Positions 47,678-60,222 are shown, numbered from the stretch's first letter. The stretch: 64,000 bases of DNA from Vibrio quintilis (GCF_024529975.1 NZ_AP024897.1:310001-374000), one strand, 5' to 3'. Translations and numbers: made by a program. Notes: generated from the sequence alone by a model not told the origin.

Positions 47678-50600
47678 ATGGTTTACTCTTATACCGAGAA
47701 AAAGCGCATCCGCAAGGACTTTGGTACTCGTCCACAAGTGTTGGACATCCCATACCTGCTATCGATCCAGCTCGATTCGTTCGACAAATTTATCGAACAG
47801 GATCCTGAAGGACAATATGGTCTGGAAGCTGCCTTTCGTTCTGTTTTTCCAATTCAGAGCTATAATGGCAATTCTGAGCTGCAATACGTTAGCTACCGTC
47901 TTGGTGAGCCAGTTTTTGATGTTAAAGAATGTCAAATTCGTGGTGTAACTTATTCAAAACCACTACGTGTGAAATTACGTTTGGTCATTTTTGATAAAGA
48001 CGCACCAGCGGGTACTGTCAAAGATATTAAAGAACAAGAAGTCTACATGGGTGAGATTCCACTCATGACAGATAATGGTACCTTCGTCATTAATGGTACC
48101 GAGAGGGTTATCGTATCCCAGCTGCACCGAAGCCCCGGCGTGTTCTTCGACAGCGATAAGGGAAAGACTCACTCATCTGGAAAGGTTTTATATAACGCAC
48201 GTGTGATTCCTTACCGTGGTTCATGGCTCGATTTTGAGTTTGATCCAAAGGATAATTTATACGTTCGTATTGATCGTCGTCGTAAATTACCTTCATCAAT
48301 TATTCTTCGTGCATTGGGTAAAACGACTGAAGAGATTCTGGATCTTTTCTTCGATAAGATTGTTTTCGAAGTAAAAGACCAGACGTTGATGATGGAACTT
48401 ATTCCCGAACGTCTGCGCGGTGAAACAGCAAGCTTTGACATTGAAGCAAATGGCAAAGTTTATGTTGAGCAAGGCCGTCGCATTACGGCGCGCCATATCC
48501 GTCAGTTAGAAAAAGACGGTGTTGATTTTATTGAAGTACCGGTTGAATACATTGTTGGCAAGATTGCTTCCAATGATTATGTCGATCAGGATACGGGTGA
48601 AATTATTGCTGCGGCAAACCAGGAAATCAGCCTGGAAACTTTAGCTAAGCTCTCGCAGGCCGGATATAAGAGAATTGAAGTTCTTTATACGAATGAACTT
48701 GATCATGGTTCTTTCATGTCAGATACATTGCGTATCGACAGTACAACTGACCGCATTTCGGCTTTAGTTGAAATTTACCGGATGATGCGTCCTGGTGAGC
48801 CACCAACGAAAGAAGCTGCTGAAGCTTTATTTGAAAGTCTGTTCTTCTCTGAAGAGCGTTATGACTTGTCTACAGTTGGCCGGATGAAGTTTAATAGTTC
48901 TATTGGCCGTGATGATGCCGGTGAACAGGGAACTTTAGACGAAATCGATATCATCGAAGTGATGAAGAAACTGATTTCAATCCGTAACGGAATTGGAGAA
49001 GTTGATGACATCGACCACTTAGGTAACCGCCGTATTCGTAGCGTTGGGGAAATGGCTGAGAACCAATTCCGTGTTGGTCTTGTTCGTGTGGAACGTGCTG
49101 TAAAAGAACGTTTGAGTTTAGGTGATCTTGATAATGTGATGCCTCAGGATCTCATCAATGCCAAGCCAATTTCTGCCGCAGTAAAAGAATTCTTTGGTTC
49201 TTCTCAGTTGTCCCAGTTTATGGACCAGAACAACCCACTATCAGAAGTCACGCATAAGCGTCGTATTTCTGCATTGGGTCCGGGTGGTTTAACCCGTGAG
49301 CGTGCTGGCTTTGAAGTTCGGGACGTACACGTGACTCACTATGGACGTTTATGTCCGATTGAGACTCCTGAAGGTCCAAACATCGGTTTGATCAACTCGC
49401 TTTCAGCGTTTGCACGTTGTAATGAATATGGTTTCCTTGAGACGCCATATCGCCGTGTCGTTGATGGCGTCGTCACTGACGAGGTTGATTACCTTTCTGC
49501 GATTGAAGAAGGGCAGTTCATTATTGCACAGGCGAATGCTAAATTAAGCGATGATGCTACTTTTGCTGATGAATTGATCACAGCTCGTCAGAAAGGTGAA
49601 TCAGGTCTTCACCCTCGCGAGCACGTCAGTTATATGGACGTTGCAACAAACCAGGTTGTATCGATTGCTGCATCTTTAATTCCATTCCTTGAACACGATG
49701 ATGCAAACCGTGCCTTGATGGGTGCGAACATGCAACGTCAGGCTGTTCCAACCCTACGGGCTGACAAGCCATTAGTTGGTACAGGTATCGAGCGTAATGT
49801 AGCTGTTGACTCTGGTGTAACTGCGGTTGCTAAACGTGGTGGTATGATCCAGTCTGTTGATGCATCTCGTATCGTGGTTAAAGTGAATGATGATGAACTG
49901 GTTCCTGGTGAAGCAGGTATCGACATTTATAACCTGACGAAATATACCCGTTCAAACCAAAACACATGTATTAACCAGCGTCCTTGTGTGATGCCCGGTG
50001 AACCTGTTGCCCGTGGCGATGTAGTGGCTGACGGCCCGTCAACTGATTTAGGTGAGTTGGCTCTTGGTCAGAATATGCGTATCGCATTTATGCCTTGGAA
50101 CGGTTATAACTTTGAGGATTCAATCCTTGTTTCTGAGCGTGTTGTTCAGGAAGACCGTTTTACTACAATTCACATTCAGGAACTTTCTTGTGTTGCCCGT
50201 GATACCAAATTGGGTGCTGAAGAGATTACTGCGGACATCCCAAATGTTGGTGAGGCTGCATTATCTAAGCTGGATGAGTCAGGTATTGTTTATATCGGCG
50301 CTGAAGTTAAAGGTGGCGATATTCTGGTAGGTAAGGTGACACCAAAAGGTGAAACACAGCTTACTCCGGAAGAAAAACTTCTGCGCGCAATTTTTGGTGA
50401 AAAAGCATCCGATGTCAAAGATACATCATTGCGTGTGCCAAACTCTGTTTCAGGTACGGTTATCGACGTTCAGGTCTTCACTCGTGATGGTGTTGAAAAA
50501 GATAAGCGTGCGCTTGAAATTGAGCAAATGCAGCTGAAAGAAGCGAAGAAGGATCTGACGGAAGAATTCCAGATTCTTGAAGGCGGTTTGCTTGCTCGTG

Positions 50601-51709
50601 TGAGAGCTGTACTACTTGCCAGTGGTTACTCTGAAGCAAGATTAGACTCTATTGACCGTAAAAAATGGTTAGAGCAAACAATCGAAGATAGCGAGCAGCA
50701 ATCTCAGCTAGAGCAACTTGCTGAGCAGTGGGACGAGCTGAAAGCTGATTTCGATAAGAAATTTGAAGCGAAGCGTCGTAAGATCACTCAAGGTGATGAT
50801 CTGGCGCCGGGTGTACTGAAAATCGTTAAAGTTTATCTGGCCGTGAAACGTCGCATTCAGCCTGGTGATAAGATGGCTGGTCGACATGGTAACAAGGGTG
50901 TTATTTCAAAAATTAACCCTGTTGAAGATATGCCTTACGATGAAAAAGGTAACCCTGTCGATATCGTCCTGAACCCACTGGGTGTACCATCCCGGATGAA
51001 CATTGGACAGATTCTGGAAGTTCACCTGGGCGCTGCTGCAAAAGGTATTGGTGATAAGATCAATGCAATGGTCAGAGAGCAGCAGGAAATTGCTAAGTTA
51101 AGAGATTTTCTGCAGCAGGTTTATAGTTTAGGTAACGATATCCGTCAGAAAGTAGATATCGTTTCTCTCTCTGATGAAGATGTTCGCGTACTGGCTGGTA
51201 ATTTGCGTAATGGTCTTCCTGTTGCAACACCAGTTTTTGACGGTGCAACAGAGCCTGAAATTAAGAGCTTACTGAAACTTGCAGATCTACCTGAATCAGG
51301 TCAGCTGACCTTGTTTGATGGCCGTACAGGTGATGCTTTTGAACGTCCGGTAACTGTTGGTTACATGTACATGCTGAAACTGAATCACCTTGTTGATGAT
51401 AAGATGCATGCCCGTTCAACCGGTTCTTATAGTCTGGTTACTCAGCAGCCATTGGGTGGTAAAGCTCAGTTTGGTGGTCAGCGCTTCGGAGAAATGGAAG
51501 TGTGGGCACTGGAAGCATACGGTGCGGCGTATACGTTGCAGGAAATGCTGACAGTGAAATCAGACGATGTAAATGGCCGGACGAAGATGTACAAAAACAT
51601 CGTTGATGGAAGTCATAGTATGGAACCAGGAATGCCTGAATCCTTTAACGTATTGTTAAAAGAGATTCGCTCACTTGGTATCAACATCGAGCTAGAAGAC
51701 GAAGAGTAA
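47678..51709 (+). CDS. rpoB: RNA polymerase subunit beta
   Basis: The start [16 protein letters not shown] at 47678 gives 1343 aa, as in E. coli; an upstream start at 47621 adds 19 unsupported residues. Rifampicin region cluster [22 protein letters not shown] near 509-530 is intact and unmutated. Active-site-near segments include [13 protein letters not shown] near 1060. It pairs with rpoC, with a 72-bp gap. Confidence 0.97.
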   Translation: MVYSYTEKKRIRKDFGTRPQVLDIPYLLSIQLDSFDKFIEQDPEGQYGLEAAFRSVFPIQSYNGNSELQYVSYRLGEPVFDVKECQIRGVTYSKPLRVKLRLVIFDKDAPAGTVKDIKEQEVYMGEIPLMTDNGTFVINGTERVIVSQLHRSPGVFFDSDKGKTHSSGKVLYNARVIPYRGSWLDFEFDPKDNLYVRIDRRRKLPSSIILRALGKTTEEILDLFFDKIVFEVKDQTLMMELIPERLRGETASFDIEANGKVYVEQGRRITARHIRQLEKDGVDFIEVPVEYIVGKIASNDYVDQDTGEIIAAANQEISLETLAKLSQAGYKRIEVLYTNELDHGSFMSDTLRIDSTTDRISALVEIYRMMRPGEPPTKEAAEALFESLFFSEERYDLSTVGRMKFNSSIGRDDAGEQGTLDEIDIIEVMKKLISIRNGIGEVDDIDHLGNRRIRSVGEMAENQFRVGLVRVERAVKERLSLGDLDNVMPQDLINAKPISAAVKEFFGSSQLSQFMDQNNPLSEVTHKRRISALGPGGLTRERAGFEVRDVHVTHYGRLCPIETPEGPNIGLINSLSAFARCNEYGFLETPYRRVVDGVVTDEVDYLSAIEEGQFIIAQANAKLSDDATFADELITARQKGESGLHPREHVSYMDVATNQVVSIAASLIPFLEHDDANRALMGANMQRQAVPTLRADKPLVGTGIERNVAVDSGVTAVAKRGGMIQSVDASRIVVKVNDDELVPGEAGIDIYNLTKYTRSNQNTCINQRPCVMPGEPVARGDVVADGPSTDLGELALGQNMRIAFMPWNGYNFEDSILVSERVVQEDRFTTIHIQELSCVARDTKLGAEEITADIPNVGEAALSKLDESGIVYIGAEVKGGDILVGKVTPKGETQLTPEEKLLRAIFGEKASDVKDTSLRVPNSVSGTVIDVQVFTRDGVEKDKRALEIEQMQLKEAKKDLTEEFQILEGGLLARVRAVLLASGYSEARLDSIDRKKWLEQTIEDSEQQSQLEQLAEQWDELKADFDKKFEAKRRKITQGDDLAPGVLKIVKVYLAVKRRIQPGDKMAGRHGNKGVISKINPVEDMPYDEKGNPVDIVLNPLGVPSRMNIGQILEVHLGAAAKGIGDKINAMVREQQEIAKLRDFLQQVYSLGNDIRQKVDIVSLSDEDVRVLAGNLRNGLPVATPVFDGATEPEIKSLLKLADLPESGQLTLFDGRTGDAFERPVTVGYMYMLKLNHLVDDKMHARSTGSYSLVTQQPLGGKAQFGGQRFGEMEVWALEAYGAAYTLQEMLTVKSDDVNGRTKMYKNIVDGSHSMEPGMPESFNVLLKEIRSLGINIELEDEE

Positions 51710-51781
51710 TCCATTTGGATTATCTGGTAGAAAGGAGCTTGCCGTCGGCAAGCCCCTTTTAACTCCTTACAGGAGCTGATT

Positions 51782-54700
51782 GTGAAAGACTTATTAAACT
51801 TTCTGAAAGCACAGCATAAGACTGAAGAATTTGATGCAATCAAAATCGGTCTTTCCTCACCTGATATGATTCGTTCTTGGTCATATGGTGAGGTAAAAAA
51901 ACCTGAAACTATTAACTACCGAACGTTCAAACCAGAACGTGACGGTTTGTTTTGTGCGCGTATCTTTGGACCGGTTAAAGACTATGAATGTCTTTGCGGA
52001 AAGTATAAGCGTCTGAAACACCGTGGTGTAATTTGTGAAAAATGTGGTGTAGAAGTTACACAGACTAAAGTTCGTCGTGACCGGATGGGACACATCGAGC
52101 TTGCTTCTCCTGTAGCACATATTTGGTTTTTGAAGTCACTGCCATCCCGTATTGGTTTGTTAATGGACATGCCGCTTCGTGATATTGAGCGCGTACTTTA
52201 TTTTGAAATGTACGTTGTCACTGAGCCGGGGATGACTGACTTAGAAAAAGGTCAGTTACTGACTGAAGAAGAATATCTGGATCGCCTGGAAGAATGGGGT
52301 GATGAGTTTGTTGCGAAGATGGGTGCTGAAGCAATTAAAGATCTACTTGCTTCTATGGACCTGAACGCAGAAACAGAACTAATGCGTGAAGAACTTGGTT
52401 CAACAAACTCAGAGACTAAACGTAAGAAAATCACTAAACGCTTAAAATTAGTTGAAGCGTTTCTTGCGTCCGGGAACAATCCTGAATGGATGATTCTTAC
52501 TGTCTTGCCTGTGTTGCCGCCTGATCTTCGTCCTCTGGTTCCTCTGGATGGTGGTCGTTTTGCGACATCAGATTTGAACGATTTATACCGTCGTGTAATT
52601 AACCGTAACAACCGTTTAAAGCGTTTGTTAGAGCTGGCTGCTCCGGATATTATCGTACGAAACGAGAAGCGGATGCTTCAGGAATCTGTTGATGCATTAT
52701 TAGATAATGGTCGCCGTGGCCGTGCAATTACGGGCTCGAATAAACGTCCTCTTAAGTCTCTTGCAGATATGATCAAGGGTAAACAGGGTCGTTTCCGTCA
52801 AAACCTTCTTGGTAAGCGTGTTGACTACTCCGGACGTTCTGTAATTACTGTAGGTCCTTATCTTCGTTTGCATCAATGTGGTTTGCCGAAGAAGATGGCA
52901 CTGGAACTGTTTAAGCCATTTATCTACAGTAAACTCGAAACCCGTGGTTTGGCGACAACGATCAAAGCCGCTAAGAAAATGGTTGAGCGTGAAGAGCCGG
53001 TTGTATGGGATATTCTGGATGAAGTCATTCGTGAGCATCCGGTCCTTCTGAACCGTGCACCAACGCTTCACCGTTTGGGTATCCAGGCTTTTGAACCTGT
53101 TCTGATCGAAGGTAAAGCAATTCAGCTTCACCCATTGGTGTGTGCGGCGTATAACGCTGACTTCGATGGCGACCAAATGGCTGTCCACGTGCCGCTGACG
53201 CTTGAAGCCCAGCTTGAAGCACGTACGTTGATGATGTCAACGAACAATATTCTTTCTCCTGCATCCGGTGATCCTATCATCGTTCCTTCTCAGGACGTGG
53301 TCTTGGGTCTGTACTACATGACCCGTGAAATGATCAATGCGCCGGGTGAAGGTATGTATCTTTCCGGCCCGGCTGAAGCAGAAAAAGCGTACCGCACGAA
53401 AACTGCTGCACTACATGCCCGGGTGACAGTCCGTATCACAGAAACTGTGAAGGACGAAGATGGTAACTTCACAACGGAAACAAAGCTGGTCGAAACGACG
53501 GTAGGTCGTGCGATGTTATGGCAGATCGTACCGAAAGGTCTTCCGTTTAGCATTGTGAACCAGAAGCTGGGTAAGAAACAGATTTCCAATCTGTTAAACG
53601 AGGCTTACCGTAAACTCGGACTGAAAGATACAGTTATTTTTGCTGACCAGATCATGTATACAGGTTTTGCTTATGCAGCATTGTCTGGTGTTTCTGTTGG
53701 TATCGACGATATGGTCGTGCCGCCAGCGAAATACACTGAAATATCAGAAGCAGAAGAAGAAGTTCGTGAAATTCAGGAACAGTTCCAGTCAGGTCTGGTG
53801 ACTGCCGGTGAGCGTTACAACAAAGTGATCGATATCTGGGCATCAACCAATGACCGTGTTGCGAAAGCCATGATGGCGAACCTTTCTTCTGAAACTGTCA
53901 TTAACCGTGAAGGTGAAGAAGAGCAGCAAGAGTCATTTAACAGTATCTATATGATGGCTGACTCCGGAGCCCGGGGTTCTGCAGCTCAGATTCGTCAGCT
54001 TGCGGGTATGCGTGGTCTGATGGCTCGTCCTGATGGTTCAATCATTGAAACACCAATCACGGCGAACTTTAAAGAAGGTCTGAACGTTCTTCAGTACTTT
54101 ATTTCAACGCACGGTGCGCGGAAAGGTCTTGCGGATACGGCATTGAAAACTGCGAACTCCGGTTATCTGACGCGTCGTCTGGTTGATGTTGCCCAGGATG
54201 TGGTTGTCACAGAACATGACTGTGGTACTCACGAAGGTGTTCAGATGATGCCTCACATTGAAGGTGGGGATGTAAAAGTTGCATTGACCGAGCTGGCTCT
54301 TGGTCGGGTTGCAGCTGAAGATATTCTGAAACCGGGCACTGAAGAAGTTCTGATTCCGCGGAATACATTGATTGATGAGAAATGGTGTCAGATTATTGAT
54401 GAAAATTCTGTCGATACAATGAAAGTTCGTTCTGTCGTAACCTGTGATTCAGACTTTGGTTGCTGTGCTCAGTGCTATGGACGTGATCTTGCCCGTGGTC
54501 ATTTAGTGAACCAGGGTGAATCTGTTGGTGTTATTGCTGCTCAGTCAATCGGTGAGCCAGGAACACAGCTGACCATGCGTACATTCCACATTGGTGGTGC
54601 GGCGTCTACAGCTGCTGCTGAAAATAGCATCCAGACGAAGAACAAAGGTTCGCTTAAACTGAACAATGCTAAGTTTGTTAAGAACAAAGATGGCAAACTT

Positions 54701-55984
54701 GTCATTACTTCCCGTGCAACTGAATTGACAATTATCGATGAAATGGGCCGAACCAAAGAGAAACATAAACTTCCTTATGGTTCTCTGTTGAATAAGGCTG
54801 ATAGCGATATTGTTGAGTCAGGTGAAATTGTGGCTAACTGGGAAGCGCACACCATGCCAATTATCACTGAAGTGGCAGGTCGTGTTCAGTTTGTTGACAT
54901 GATTGATGGCGTGACAGTTTCCCGTCAGATGGATGATTTAACGGGTCTGTCTTCAAGTGAAGTGACTGAAGCTGCGGCTCGCCCTTCTGCTGGTAAAGAT
55001 ATGCGTCCAGCCGTGAAACTGGTCGACGCCAGTGGCAACGATATCATGATTCCAGGTACTGACATGCCAGCACAATATTTCCTTCCGGGTAAAGCGATTG
55101 TAAACCTTGAAGATGGTGCTGAAGTCGGTGTAGGTGATACGCTTGCCCGTATTCCTCAGAAATCTGGTGGTAACAGAGATATCACTGGTGGTCTGCCTCG
55201 GGTTGCCGACTTGTTCGAAGCTCGTAAACCGAAAGAACCAGCAATTCTGGCTGAATACTCAGGTACGGTTTCATTTGGTAAAGAAACGAAAGGAAAACGT
55301 CGTTTGGTGATCACCCGTGAAGGGAACGACACTTACGAGGAAATGATTCCTAAGCATCGCCAGTTGAACGTATTTGAAGGTGAAAAAGTTGAGCGCGGTG
55401 ATGTGATTGCTGACGGTCCTGAGTCACCACATGATATTTTGCGTTTACGTGGTATTCATGCAGTTACTCAGTATATTGCAAATGAAGTACAGGAAGTTTA
55501 CCGTCTGCAAGGGGTGAAAATTAACGATAAGCACATTGAAACGATTGTTCGTCAAATGCTGCGTAAGTGTACGATTACCTTTGCCGGAGACTCTGATTTC
55601 CTTGCTGGTGAACAGGTTGAATATTCACAGGTTAAGATCGCTAACCGTCAGCTTGAAGCTGAAGGGAAGGAACCTGCCCGCTATGAGCGTGAGCTTCTGG
55701 GTATTACCAAAGCTTCTCTGGCGACAGAGTCGTTCATCTCTGCGGCATCTTTCCAGGAAACAACCAGAGTTCTTACAGAAGCAGCTGTTTCAGGTAAGCG
55801 CGATGACCTTCGTGGATTGAAAGAGAACGTGATTGTTGGACGTTTGATCCCAGCTGGTACAGGCTTTGCTTACCATCAGGAGCGTCAGGCAAAACGTGAA
55901 GCTCAGAAAGAAGGCCCATCAGCAGAGCAGGCAACAGATAATCTCGCTGCTTTGTTGAATGCAGGTTTTTCATCTGATGAATAA
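51782..55984 (+). CDS. rpoC: RNA polymerase subunit beta prime
   Basis: The gene starts with GTG at 51782, after CAGGAG, and encodes 1400 aa (E. coli 1407). The N-terminal zinc site is [22 protein letters not shown] near 69-90. The catalytic magnesium motif [14 protein letters not shown] lies near 457-470. The second zinc site [20 protein letters not shown] near 815-835 is also present. It ends at a strong terminator, and an IS200-type element follows directly behind. Confidence 0.97.
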   Translation: MKDLLNFLKAQHKTEEFDAIKIGLSSPDMIRSWSYGEVKKPETINYRTFKPERDGLFCARIFGPVKDYECLCGKYKRLKHRGVICEKCGVEVTQTKVRRDRMGHIELASPVAHIWFLKSLPSRIGLLMDMPLRDIERVLYFEMYVVTEPGMTDLEKGQLLTEEEYLDRLEEWGDEFVAKMGAEAIKDLLASMDLNAETELMREELGSTNSETKRKKITKRLKLVEAFLASGNNPEWMILTVLPVLPPDLRPLVPLDGGRFATSDLNDLYRRVINRNNRLKRLLELAAPDIIVRNEKRMLQESVDALLDNGRRGRAITGSNKRPLKSLADMIKGKQGRFRQNLLGKRVDYSGRSVITVGPYLRLHQCGLPKKMALELFKPFIYSKLETRGLATTIKAAKKMVEREEPVVWDILDEVIREHPVLLNRAPTLHRLGIQAFEPVLIEGKAIQLHPLVCAAYNADFDGDQMAVHVPLTLEAQLEARTLMMSTNNILSPASGDPIIVPSQDVVLGLYYMTREMINAPGEGMYLSGPAEAEKAYRTKTAALHARVTVRITETVKDEDGNFTTETKLVETTVGRAMLWQIVPKGLPFSIVNQKLGKKQISNLLNEAYRKLGLKDTVIFADQIMYTGFAYAALSGVSVGIDDMVVPPAKYTEISEAEEEVREIQEQFQSGLVTAGERYNKVIDIWASTNDRVAKAMMANLSSETVINREGEEEQQESFNSIYMMADSGARGSAAQIRQLAGMRGLMARPDGSIIETPITANFKEGLNVLQYFISTHGARKGLADTALKTANSGYLTRRLVDVAQDVVVTEHDCGTHEGVQMMPHIEGGDVKVALTELALGRVAAEDILKPGTEEVLIPRNTLIDEKWCQIIDENSVDTMKVRSVVTCDSDFGCCAQCYGRDLARGHLVNQGESVGVIAAQSIGEPGTQLTMRTFHIGGAASTAAAENSIQTKNKGSLKLNNAKFVKNKDGKLVITSRATELTIIDEMGRTKEKHKLPYGSLLNKADSDIVESGEIVANWEAHTMPIITEVAGRVQFVDMIDGVTVSRQMDDLTGLSSSEVTEAAARPSAGKDMRPAVKLVDASGNDIMIPGTDMPAQYFLPGKAIVNLEDGAEVGVGDTLARIPQKSGGNRDITGGLPRVADLFEARKPKEPAILAEYSGTVSFGKETKGKRRLVITREGNDTYEEMIPKHRQLNVFEGEKVERGDVIADGPESPHDILRLRGIHAVTQYIANEVQEVYRLQGVKINDKHIETIVRQMLRKCTITFAGDSDFLAGEQVEYSQVKIANRQLEAEGKEPARYERELLGITKASLATESFISAASFQETTRVLTEAAVSGKRDDLRGLKENVIVGRLIPAGTGFAYHQERQAKREAQKEGPSAEQATDNLAALLNAGFSSDE

Positions 55985-56002
55985 CGATTGTAACTGATAG
56001 AT

Positions 56003-56029
56003 AAAAGGCGCCTTCCAGGCGCCTTTTTT
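56003..56029 (+). terminator. rpoBC terminator
   Basis: GGCGCC (56007-56012) and GGCGCC (56018-56023) form a GC-only 6-bp stem with 5-base loop; flanking A and T tracts extend it. It lies 18 bases behind rpoC. Confidence 0.92.
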
Positions 56030-56043
56030 ATTGTCATCCCTAA

Positions 56044-56064
56044 ACCACCGCCTTGGGCGGTGGT
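56044..56064. repeat. Left-end hairpin of the IS200-type element
   Basis: A perfect 9-bp stem with a 3-base loop. It is the putative left-end TnpA site and lies 87 bases before the gene. Confidence 0.7.
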
Positions 56065-56150
56065 GATTGAACCTTGGGGCTATTGCCCGAAGAAATGCCC
56101 ATGTTAGAAGTAAACCTCTTATTCACCACAAGTAAGAGGAAACAAAAAAC

Positions 56151-56588
56151 ATGGGCGACTATAGAAGTTCATCACATGTCTATTGGCGTTGTAAATACCA
56201 TATAGTTTGGACGCCGAAATACAGATTCAAGATCCTGAAAGGTAACGTAGGTAAGGAGCTTTATCGCTCAATCTATATTTTATGCAATATGAAAGATTGC
56301 GAGGTCTTGGAACTAAATGTTCAGCAAGATCATGTTCATCTGGTTGTGATAGTTCCACCAAAAGTGTCTATCTCAACGTTGATGGGGATGTTGAAAGGAC
56401 GTTCGGCAATCCGGTTGTTTAACAAATTCCCGCATATAAGAAAGAAGCTCTGGGGAAATCATTTTTGGGCAAGAGGTTACTTTGTCGATACGGTTGGCGT
56501 AAATGAAGAAATCATCAGACGTTACGTCAGACACCAAGATAAGAAAGATCAAGAATACGAGGCGCAGTTAGAGTTGAAGATGAACTAA
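56151..56588 (+). CDS. tnpA: IS200-family Y1 transposase TnpA
   Basis: A 145-aa transposase of full family length. The HUH motif is visible in QQDHVHLVVIVPP (His-x-His near 60-62), and the catalytic Tyr in GYFVDTVGVNEE near 112-123. KYHIVWTPKYR at the N-terminus is the conserved beta strand. It moves single-stranded DNA at hairpins during replication. It looks intact. AGAGGAAAC precedes the ATG. Confidence 0.93.
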   Translation: MGDYRSSSHVYWRCKYHIVWTPKYRFKILKGNVGKELYRSIYILCNMKDCEVLELNVQQDHVHLVVIVPPKVSISTLMGMLKGRSAIRLFNKFPHIRKKLWGNHFWARGYFVDTVGVNEEIIRRYVRHQDKKDQEYEAQLELKMN

Positions 56589-56629
56589 CAGCGCGAGAAT
56601 GCTCCCTTTCAGGGGGCTGTAAACCAAAG

Positions 56630-56655
56630 CCGCCTTCTAAGAAGGCGGATTTTTA
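56630..56655 (+). terminator. Right-end hairpin of the IS200-type element, terminator-like
   Basis: An 8-bp stem with a 3-base loop, followed by ATTTTTA. It is probably the right-end TnpA site and may also stop transposase transcripts. Confidence 0.65.
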
Positions 56656-56701
56656 CAGGTTGATATCTTCCCTGAAGAGGCTCTCTCATTGAGAGTGAAA
56701 C

Positions 56702-57190
56702 TCAAGCGCCGGGAGGTATTGATAAACTATCAACAATTAATTGAATGAGTTGATCTTCAACTTCAAACCGTGCTTCAAGAACCTCTCCCAATTGAGATAG
56801 CTCAAGGTCGAAGTTTTCTAATTGATCCCCATCCTTCATATCCAGATATTTATCGGCAAAATTCAGCAGTGGATCTGTCGTTTCCACAATTGCTAAATAA
56901 GTTTGATTAATGTCGTTAGTCGCAGTAAAACCAGTCGATTCCCACTTTGCTTTTACAGTATCGTAGATTTTAAAGTGGCCAGTTGAGATATAGTCTACAA
57001 GCCTTCTGCAGAAGCTATGGATCTCATGAATTGTTGGTAATTCAGAAATAGAATTCCTGGTTGAATTGGGTTGCCTGGTGACTAGTTTGCAGTACTTCAC
57101 CAACAAAGATTGACGCGTATCTAACCAGTGATCAATGACTTCACTGGAACCGCCCCACTGTTCCTGAGTTCTTTTAAATTTGTTTAACAT
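56702..57190 (-). CDS. rsd: Regulator of sigma D
   Basis: The start MLNKFKRTQEQWGG at 57190 gives 162 aa, near the E. coli length of 158; an in-frame start at 57238 is not conserved-looking. The helical protein binds sigma 70 in stationary phase and, in E. coli, also acts on SpoT. Family traits are WLDTRQSLLVKYCKL near 27-41 and ELPTIHEIHSFCRRLVDYISTGHFKIYD near 54-81. It is divergent from nudC, as in E. coli. Confidence 0.93.
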   Translation of the reverse strand: MLNKFKRTQEQWGGSSEVIDHWLDTRQSLLVKYCKLVTRQPNSTRNSISELPTIHEIHSFCRRLVDYISTGHFKIYDTVKAKWESTGFTATNDINQTYLAIVETTDPLLNFADKYLDMKDGDQLENFDLELSQLGEVLEARFEVEDQLIQLIVDSLSIPPGA

Positions 57191-57360
57191 GGCGATGCCC
57201 TCTGATCGAGTTCCCGTAGGGAGATCTTTCCGTGGCAATGATGTTTGTAAACATCAATTCAAGTATTTATACAAGAGCTTACGATCTGGTATGTAGGATA
57301 ACTCTGGTATGAAACAAGATTGCCAGTAAAATGGAATAACTGCAATAAATGGGAGTGATC

Positions 57361-58146
57361 ATGTTAAAGAAAAGTGATACAAGAAACGCTTATTGGTGTG
57401 TTGTTTCAGGAAGTGAACTCTGGACTGTCGAAGGCACGCTACCTTTCGGCTCCGGACAACAATTTGGTTTACCTGTTCAGGAAGCCATATTGATTGGTGA
57501 ATATCAGAGTCACCCTGTTTATTGGCTCAATGAAGAAGATATCGAATCTTCATTTGAGATGACCTCTCTTCGTGAGCTTCTCCATCTGAATGAACCGTTA
57601 TTTTTGCTGGCCAGTAAAGCTGTTCAGTATGGTCATATGACCCGAACACAGCGTTTTTGTTCTCAGTGCGGAGGCAGAAATTACTTCCATCACCGTGAAT
57701 ACGCAATGCAATGTCAGGAATGTAAAACGATTCATTACCCAAGAATTTTTCCCTGTATTATCGTTGCTGTGCGAAAAGATGGTGAAATTCTTCTGGCACA
57801 GCATCCAAGGCATAAAAATGGGCTGTACACCGTTATTGCCGGGTTTGTTGAAGTTGGTGAAACTCTGGAGCAGTGTGTCGGCCGTGAAGTTTATGAGGAA
57901 ACCGGAATCAGAGTTAAGAATATCCGGTATTTTGGTAGTCAGCCATGGGCTTTCCCATCGAGCATGATGGTAGCTTTTCTGGCAGATTATGATTCCGGAA
58001 ATGTTAAGCCGGATTATAGTGAGTTAAGTGATGCTGACTGGTTTACACCGGATAACATTCCTGACCTTCTTGCACCTCCCGGAACGATAGCAAGAGCGTT
58101 AATTGAGACGACTATAGATGATATCAGGCAGGCGAGAAGTGACTGA
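57361..58146 (+). CDS. nudC: NAD+ diphosphatase / NAD-cap decapping enzyme
   Basis: The start at 57361 has a GGAG site. The 261-aa Nudix enzyme cleaves NAD(H) and removes the NAD cap from RNA. A zinc site is formed by CSQCGG and CQECKT near 100-121. The Nudix box [23 protein letters not shown] lies near 162-184. SQPWAFPSS right after it is the NudC-specific signature. It is followed by hemE, as in E. coli. Confidence 0.95.
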   Translation: MLKKSDTRNAYWCVVSGSELWTVEGTLPFGSGQQFGLPVQEAILIGEYQSHPVYWLNEEDIESSFEMTSLRELLHLNEPLFLLASKAVQYGHMTRTQRFCSQCGGRNYFHHREYAMQCQECKTIHYPRIFPCIIVAVRKDGEILLAQHPRHKNGLYTVIAGFVEVGETLEQCVGREVYEETGIRVKNIRYFGSQPWAFPSSMMVAFLADYDSGNVKPDYSELSDADWFTPDNIPDLLAPPGTIARALIETTIDDIRQARSD

Positions 58147-58227
58147 AATTCAGGCTCCTGACTGATATTCATGTTAAAATTCCGGCCTAATTCATAATAA
58201 TCAGTCTGAAAATGGGAAATTGTTAGT

Positions 58228-59292
58228 ATGAGTGAACTGAAGAATGATCGTTATATACGGGCATTGTTGAAACAGCCTGTTGATCGCACGCCGGTATGGA
58301 TGATGCGTCAGGCTGGCAGATATTTGCCTGAATACAGACAACTCAGATCTCAGGCCGGAGACTTTATGTCTCTGTGTAAAAATCCTGAACTGGCCTCTGA
58401 AGTGACTTTGCAACCTTTACGCCGTTTTCCGCTTGATGCCGCTATTTTATTTTCGGATATATTAACGATTCCTGATGCTATGGGATTAGGGCTTTATTTT
58501 GAAACCGGAGAAGGTCCTAAGTTTGAGCGCCCGATCAAAAGTCAGTCTGATATTGATCGTATCGGCACATTGGATCCGGAATGCGAATTGAAATATGTGA
58601 TGGATGCAGTGCGCAGAATCCGTAGTGATTTGGATGGTCTAGTCCCTTTGATTGGATTTTCAGGTAGTCCCTGGACCTTAGCCACTTATATGGTTGAAGG
58701 AGGAAGTTCTAAGGCATTTACCAAAATAAAGAAAATGATGTATGCAGAGCCGGCAATGCTTCATTCATTACTGGAAAAACTTGCCACGAGTGTAGTTGAC
58801 TATCTGAATGCCCAGATTAAAGCCGGGGCTCAGTCTGTGATGATTTTTGATACATGGGGCGGCGTTTTAACTCCCCGTGACTATCAGCTCTTTTCTCTCC
58901 GGTACATGCATAAAATTGTTGATGGATTAATCAGGGAATATCAGGGACATCGCATTCCTGTAACACTGTTCACAAAGAATGGTGGTATGTGGCTGGAGAA
59001 AATAGCCGCAACAGGGTGTGATGCTGTAGGATTAGACTGGACAATAAATATAAACGATGCCAGAGCACGCGTTGGTGATAAGGTTGCTTTACAAGGCAAT
59101 ATGGATCCATCAATCCTTTATGCGACACCAGAACGGATTCAGGAAGAAGTGTCTCAAATCCTTGCTGACTATGGTCAGGGGACAGGGCATGTTTTTAATT
59201 TAGGTCACGGAATCCATTTAGATGTAGCTCCGGAGAATGCTGGTGTTTTTGTGAATTCAGTTCATGAGCTTTCCCGGGCTTATCACTGCTAA
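58228..59292 (+). CDS. hemE: Uroporphyrinogen decarboxylase
   Basis: A 354-aa haem-pathway enzyme that converts uroporphyrinogen III to coproporphyrinogen [20 protein letters not shown] near 21-37 contains the conserved Arg residues of the active site. [23 protein letters not shown] near 83-105 and [18 protein letters not shown] near 147-164 are family signatures. Length equals E. coli HemE. It is 81 bp after nudC and may share its transcript. Confidence 0.97.
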   Translation: MSELKNDRYIRALLKQPVDRTPVWMMRQAGRYLPEYRQLRSQAGDFMSLCKNPELASEVTLQPLRRFPLDAAILFSDILTIPDAMGLGLYFETGEGPKFERPIKSQSDIDRIGTLDPECELKYVMDAVRRIRSDLDGLVPLIGFSGSPWTLATYMVEGGSSKAFTKIKKMMYAEPAMLHSLLEKLATSVVDYLNAQIKAGAQSVMIFDTWGGVLTPRDYQLFSLRYMHKIVDGLIREYQGHRIPVTLFTKNGGMWLEKIAATGCDAVGLDWTININDARARVGDKVALQGNMDPSILYATPERIQEEVSQILADYGQGTGHVFNLGHGIHLDVAPENAGVFVNSVHELSRAYHC

Positions 59293-59392
59293 AGCAGGAT
59301 GCGGTTCAGTATGGCAGAGTGAGCTTTGGGGACATGATAATATTCTCATCTCGCTGACTCACTCATATTTTAATCAGGCTTAAGACAGGTAT

Positions 59393-59573
59393 TATACCCA
59401 AACAACCTGAAGGTGCAGGTTTCAGTGACAAACTCACCCGCTGGACGTGAGCTGAAAGGCATATTTCTGTGTCAAGAGAATTTGAAAGGTGGGTACATTC
59501 CTGCATTCTCTTTCCTTGAACTGTACCTTTTGGCTGCACGATGAATTGTGCATCTTGAGGTTGCTTGGGTATA
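59393..59573. repeat. 181-bp inverted-repeat element, MITE-like
   Basis: TATACCCAAACAACCT (from 59393) and AGGTTGCTTGGGTATA (to 59573) form imperfect terminal inverted repeats of about 25 bp, around 130 bases of non-coding DNA. The family, dispersed in Vibrio intergenic DNA, is recalled from form only. A solo half-copy lies at 23475-23498. It ends 14 bp before the GTG start of the TetR-type gene, so it replaced or supplies that gene's promoter. Confidence 0.65.
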
Positions 59574-59586
59574 CAAATTTAGAACC

Positions 59587-60222
59587 GTGAAAACAAGAGA
59601 AAAAATCATATCCGCAGCGTTAGAGCTATTTAACGAACAGGGCGAGCGAACAATAACAACAAACCATATTGCTGCTCATATCCAAATTAGTCCCGGAAAT
59701 TTATATTATTATTTCCGCAACAAGCAGGACATTGTCAGAGAAATATTCAAGCTTTATGCTTCAGAATTGCTGGAGCGGTTTTCTCCGCCAAACAGAGATA
59801 AAGAAAGTCTCTCTTTATTACGCCATTATCTTGATTCAATATTCACGTTAATGTGGAAATATCGTTTTTTTTATGCAAATTTGCCGGAAATTTTGCAGAA
59901 AGATGAACAGTTACATGAAGACTATATTCAGGTTCAGGATAAGCTTCGTCATAATCTGGTGCAGATTATCTGTGTGTTTGCTGATATGTCATTAATTAAA
60001 ATTTCAGATGATGAAATGCAGTCATTTGTGACCACATTACATATGGTAACCTCCAGCTGGTTAAATTACAGATCGGCCATGTCGTTAAGAACTCAGATTA
60101 CTGAAGAAGTGATTTTGCAGGGAATGTTACAAATGATCGCTGTGGTTAAGCCCAGAGCAACGGCACAAGGTTTGGAACAACTCACCTTACTGGAAGAAGG
60201 CGTGATTGCGATGCATCAATGA
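59587..60222 (+). CDS. TetR-family transcriptional regulator
   Basis: The GTG at 59587 (KTREKIISAALELF) is the preferred start; 13 residues upstream in frame lie inside the inverted-repeat element. The 211-aa protein has a TetR helix-turn-helix (about 3-50), with TITTNHIAAHIQISPGNLYYYF as recognition region. The C-terminal ligand domain is diverged and its ligand is unknown. It is alone on its transcript between hemE and the DHH gene. Expression probably depends on sequences inside the MITE-like element. Confidence 0.85.
   Translation: MKTREKIISAALELFNEQGERTITTNHIAAHIQISPGNLYYYFRNKQDIVREIFKLYASELLERFSPPNRDKESLSLLRHYLDSIFTLMWKYRFFYANLPEILQKDEQLHEDYIQVQDKLRHNLVQIICVFADMSLIKISDDEMQSFVTTLHMVTSSWLNYRSAMSLRTQITEEVILQGMLQMIAVVKPRATAQGLEQLTLLEEGVIAMHQ

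Larger units (their letters stand above)
56040..56655 (+). mobile_element. IS200-type insertion sequence
   Basis: The element has one transposase gene and no tnpB. Its ends lack inverted repeats and instead carry subterminal hairpins: ACCACCGCC/GGCGGTGGT at 56044-56064 (left, 9 bp) and CCGCCTTC/GAAGGCGG at 56630-56648 (right, 8 bp). These are the TnpA recognition structures of the IS200/IS605 group. It sits between the rpoC terminator and the rsd 3' end, disrupting no gene. The exact termini are approximate. Confidence 0.82.

Noticed and set aside
59548..59586. N-terminal extension of the TetR-type protein
   Set aside because: These codons lie in or next to the inverted-repeat element; the conserved TetR start begins at the GTG at 59587.
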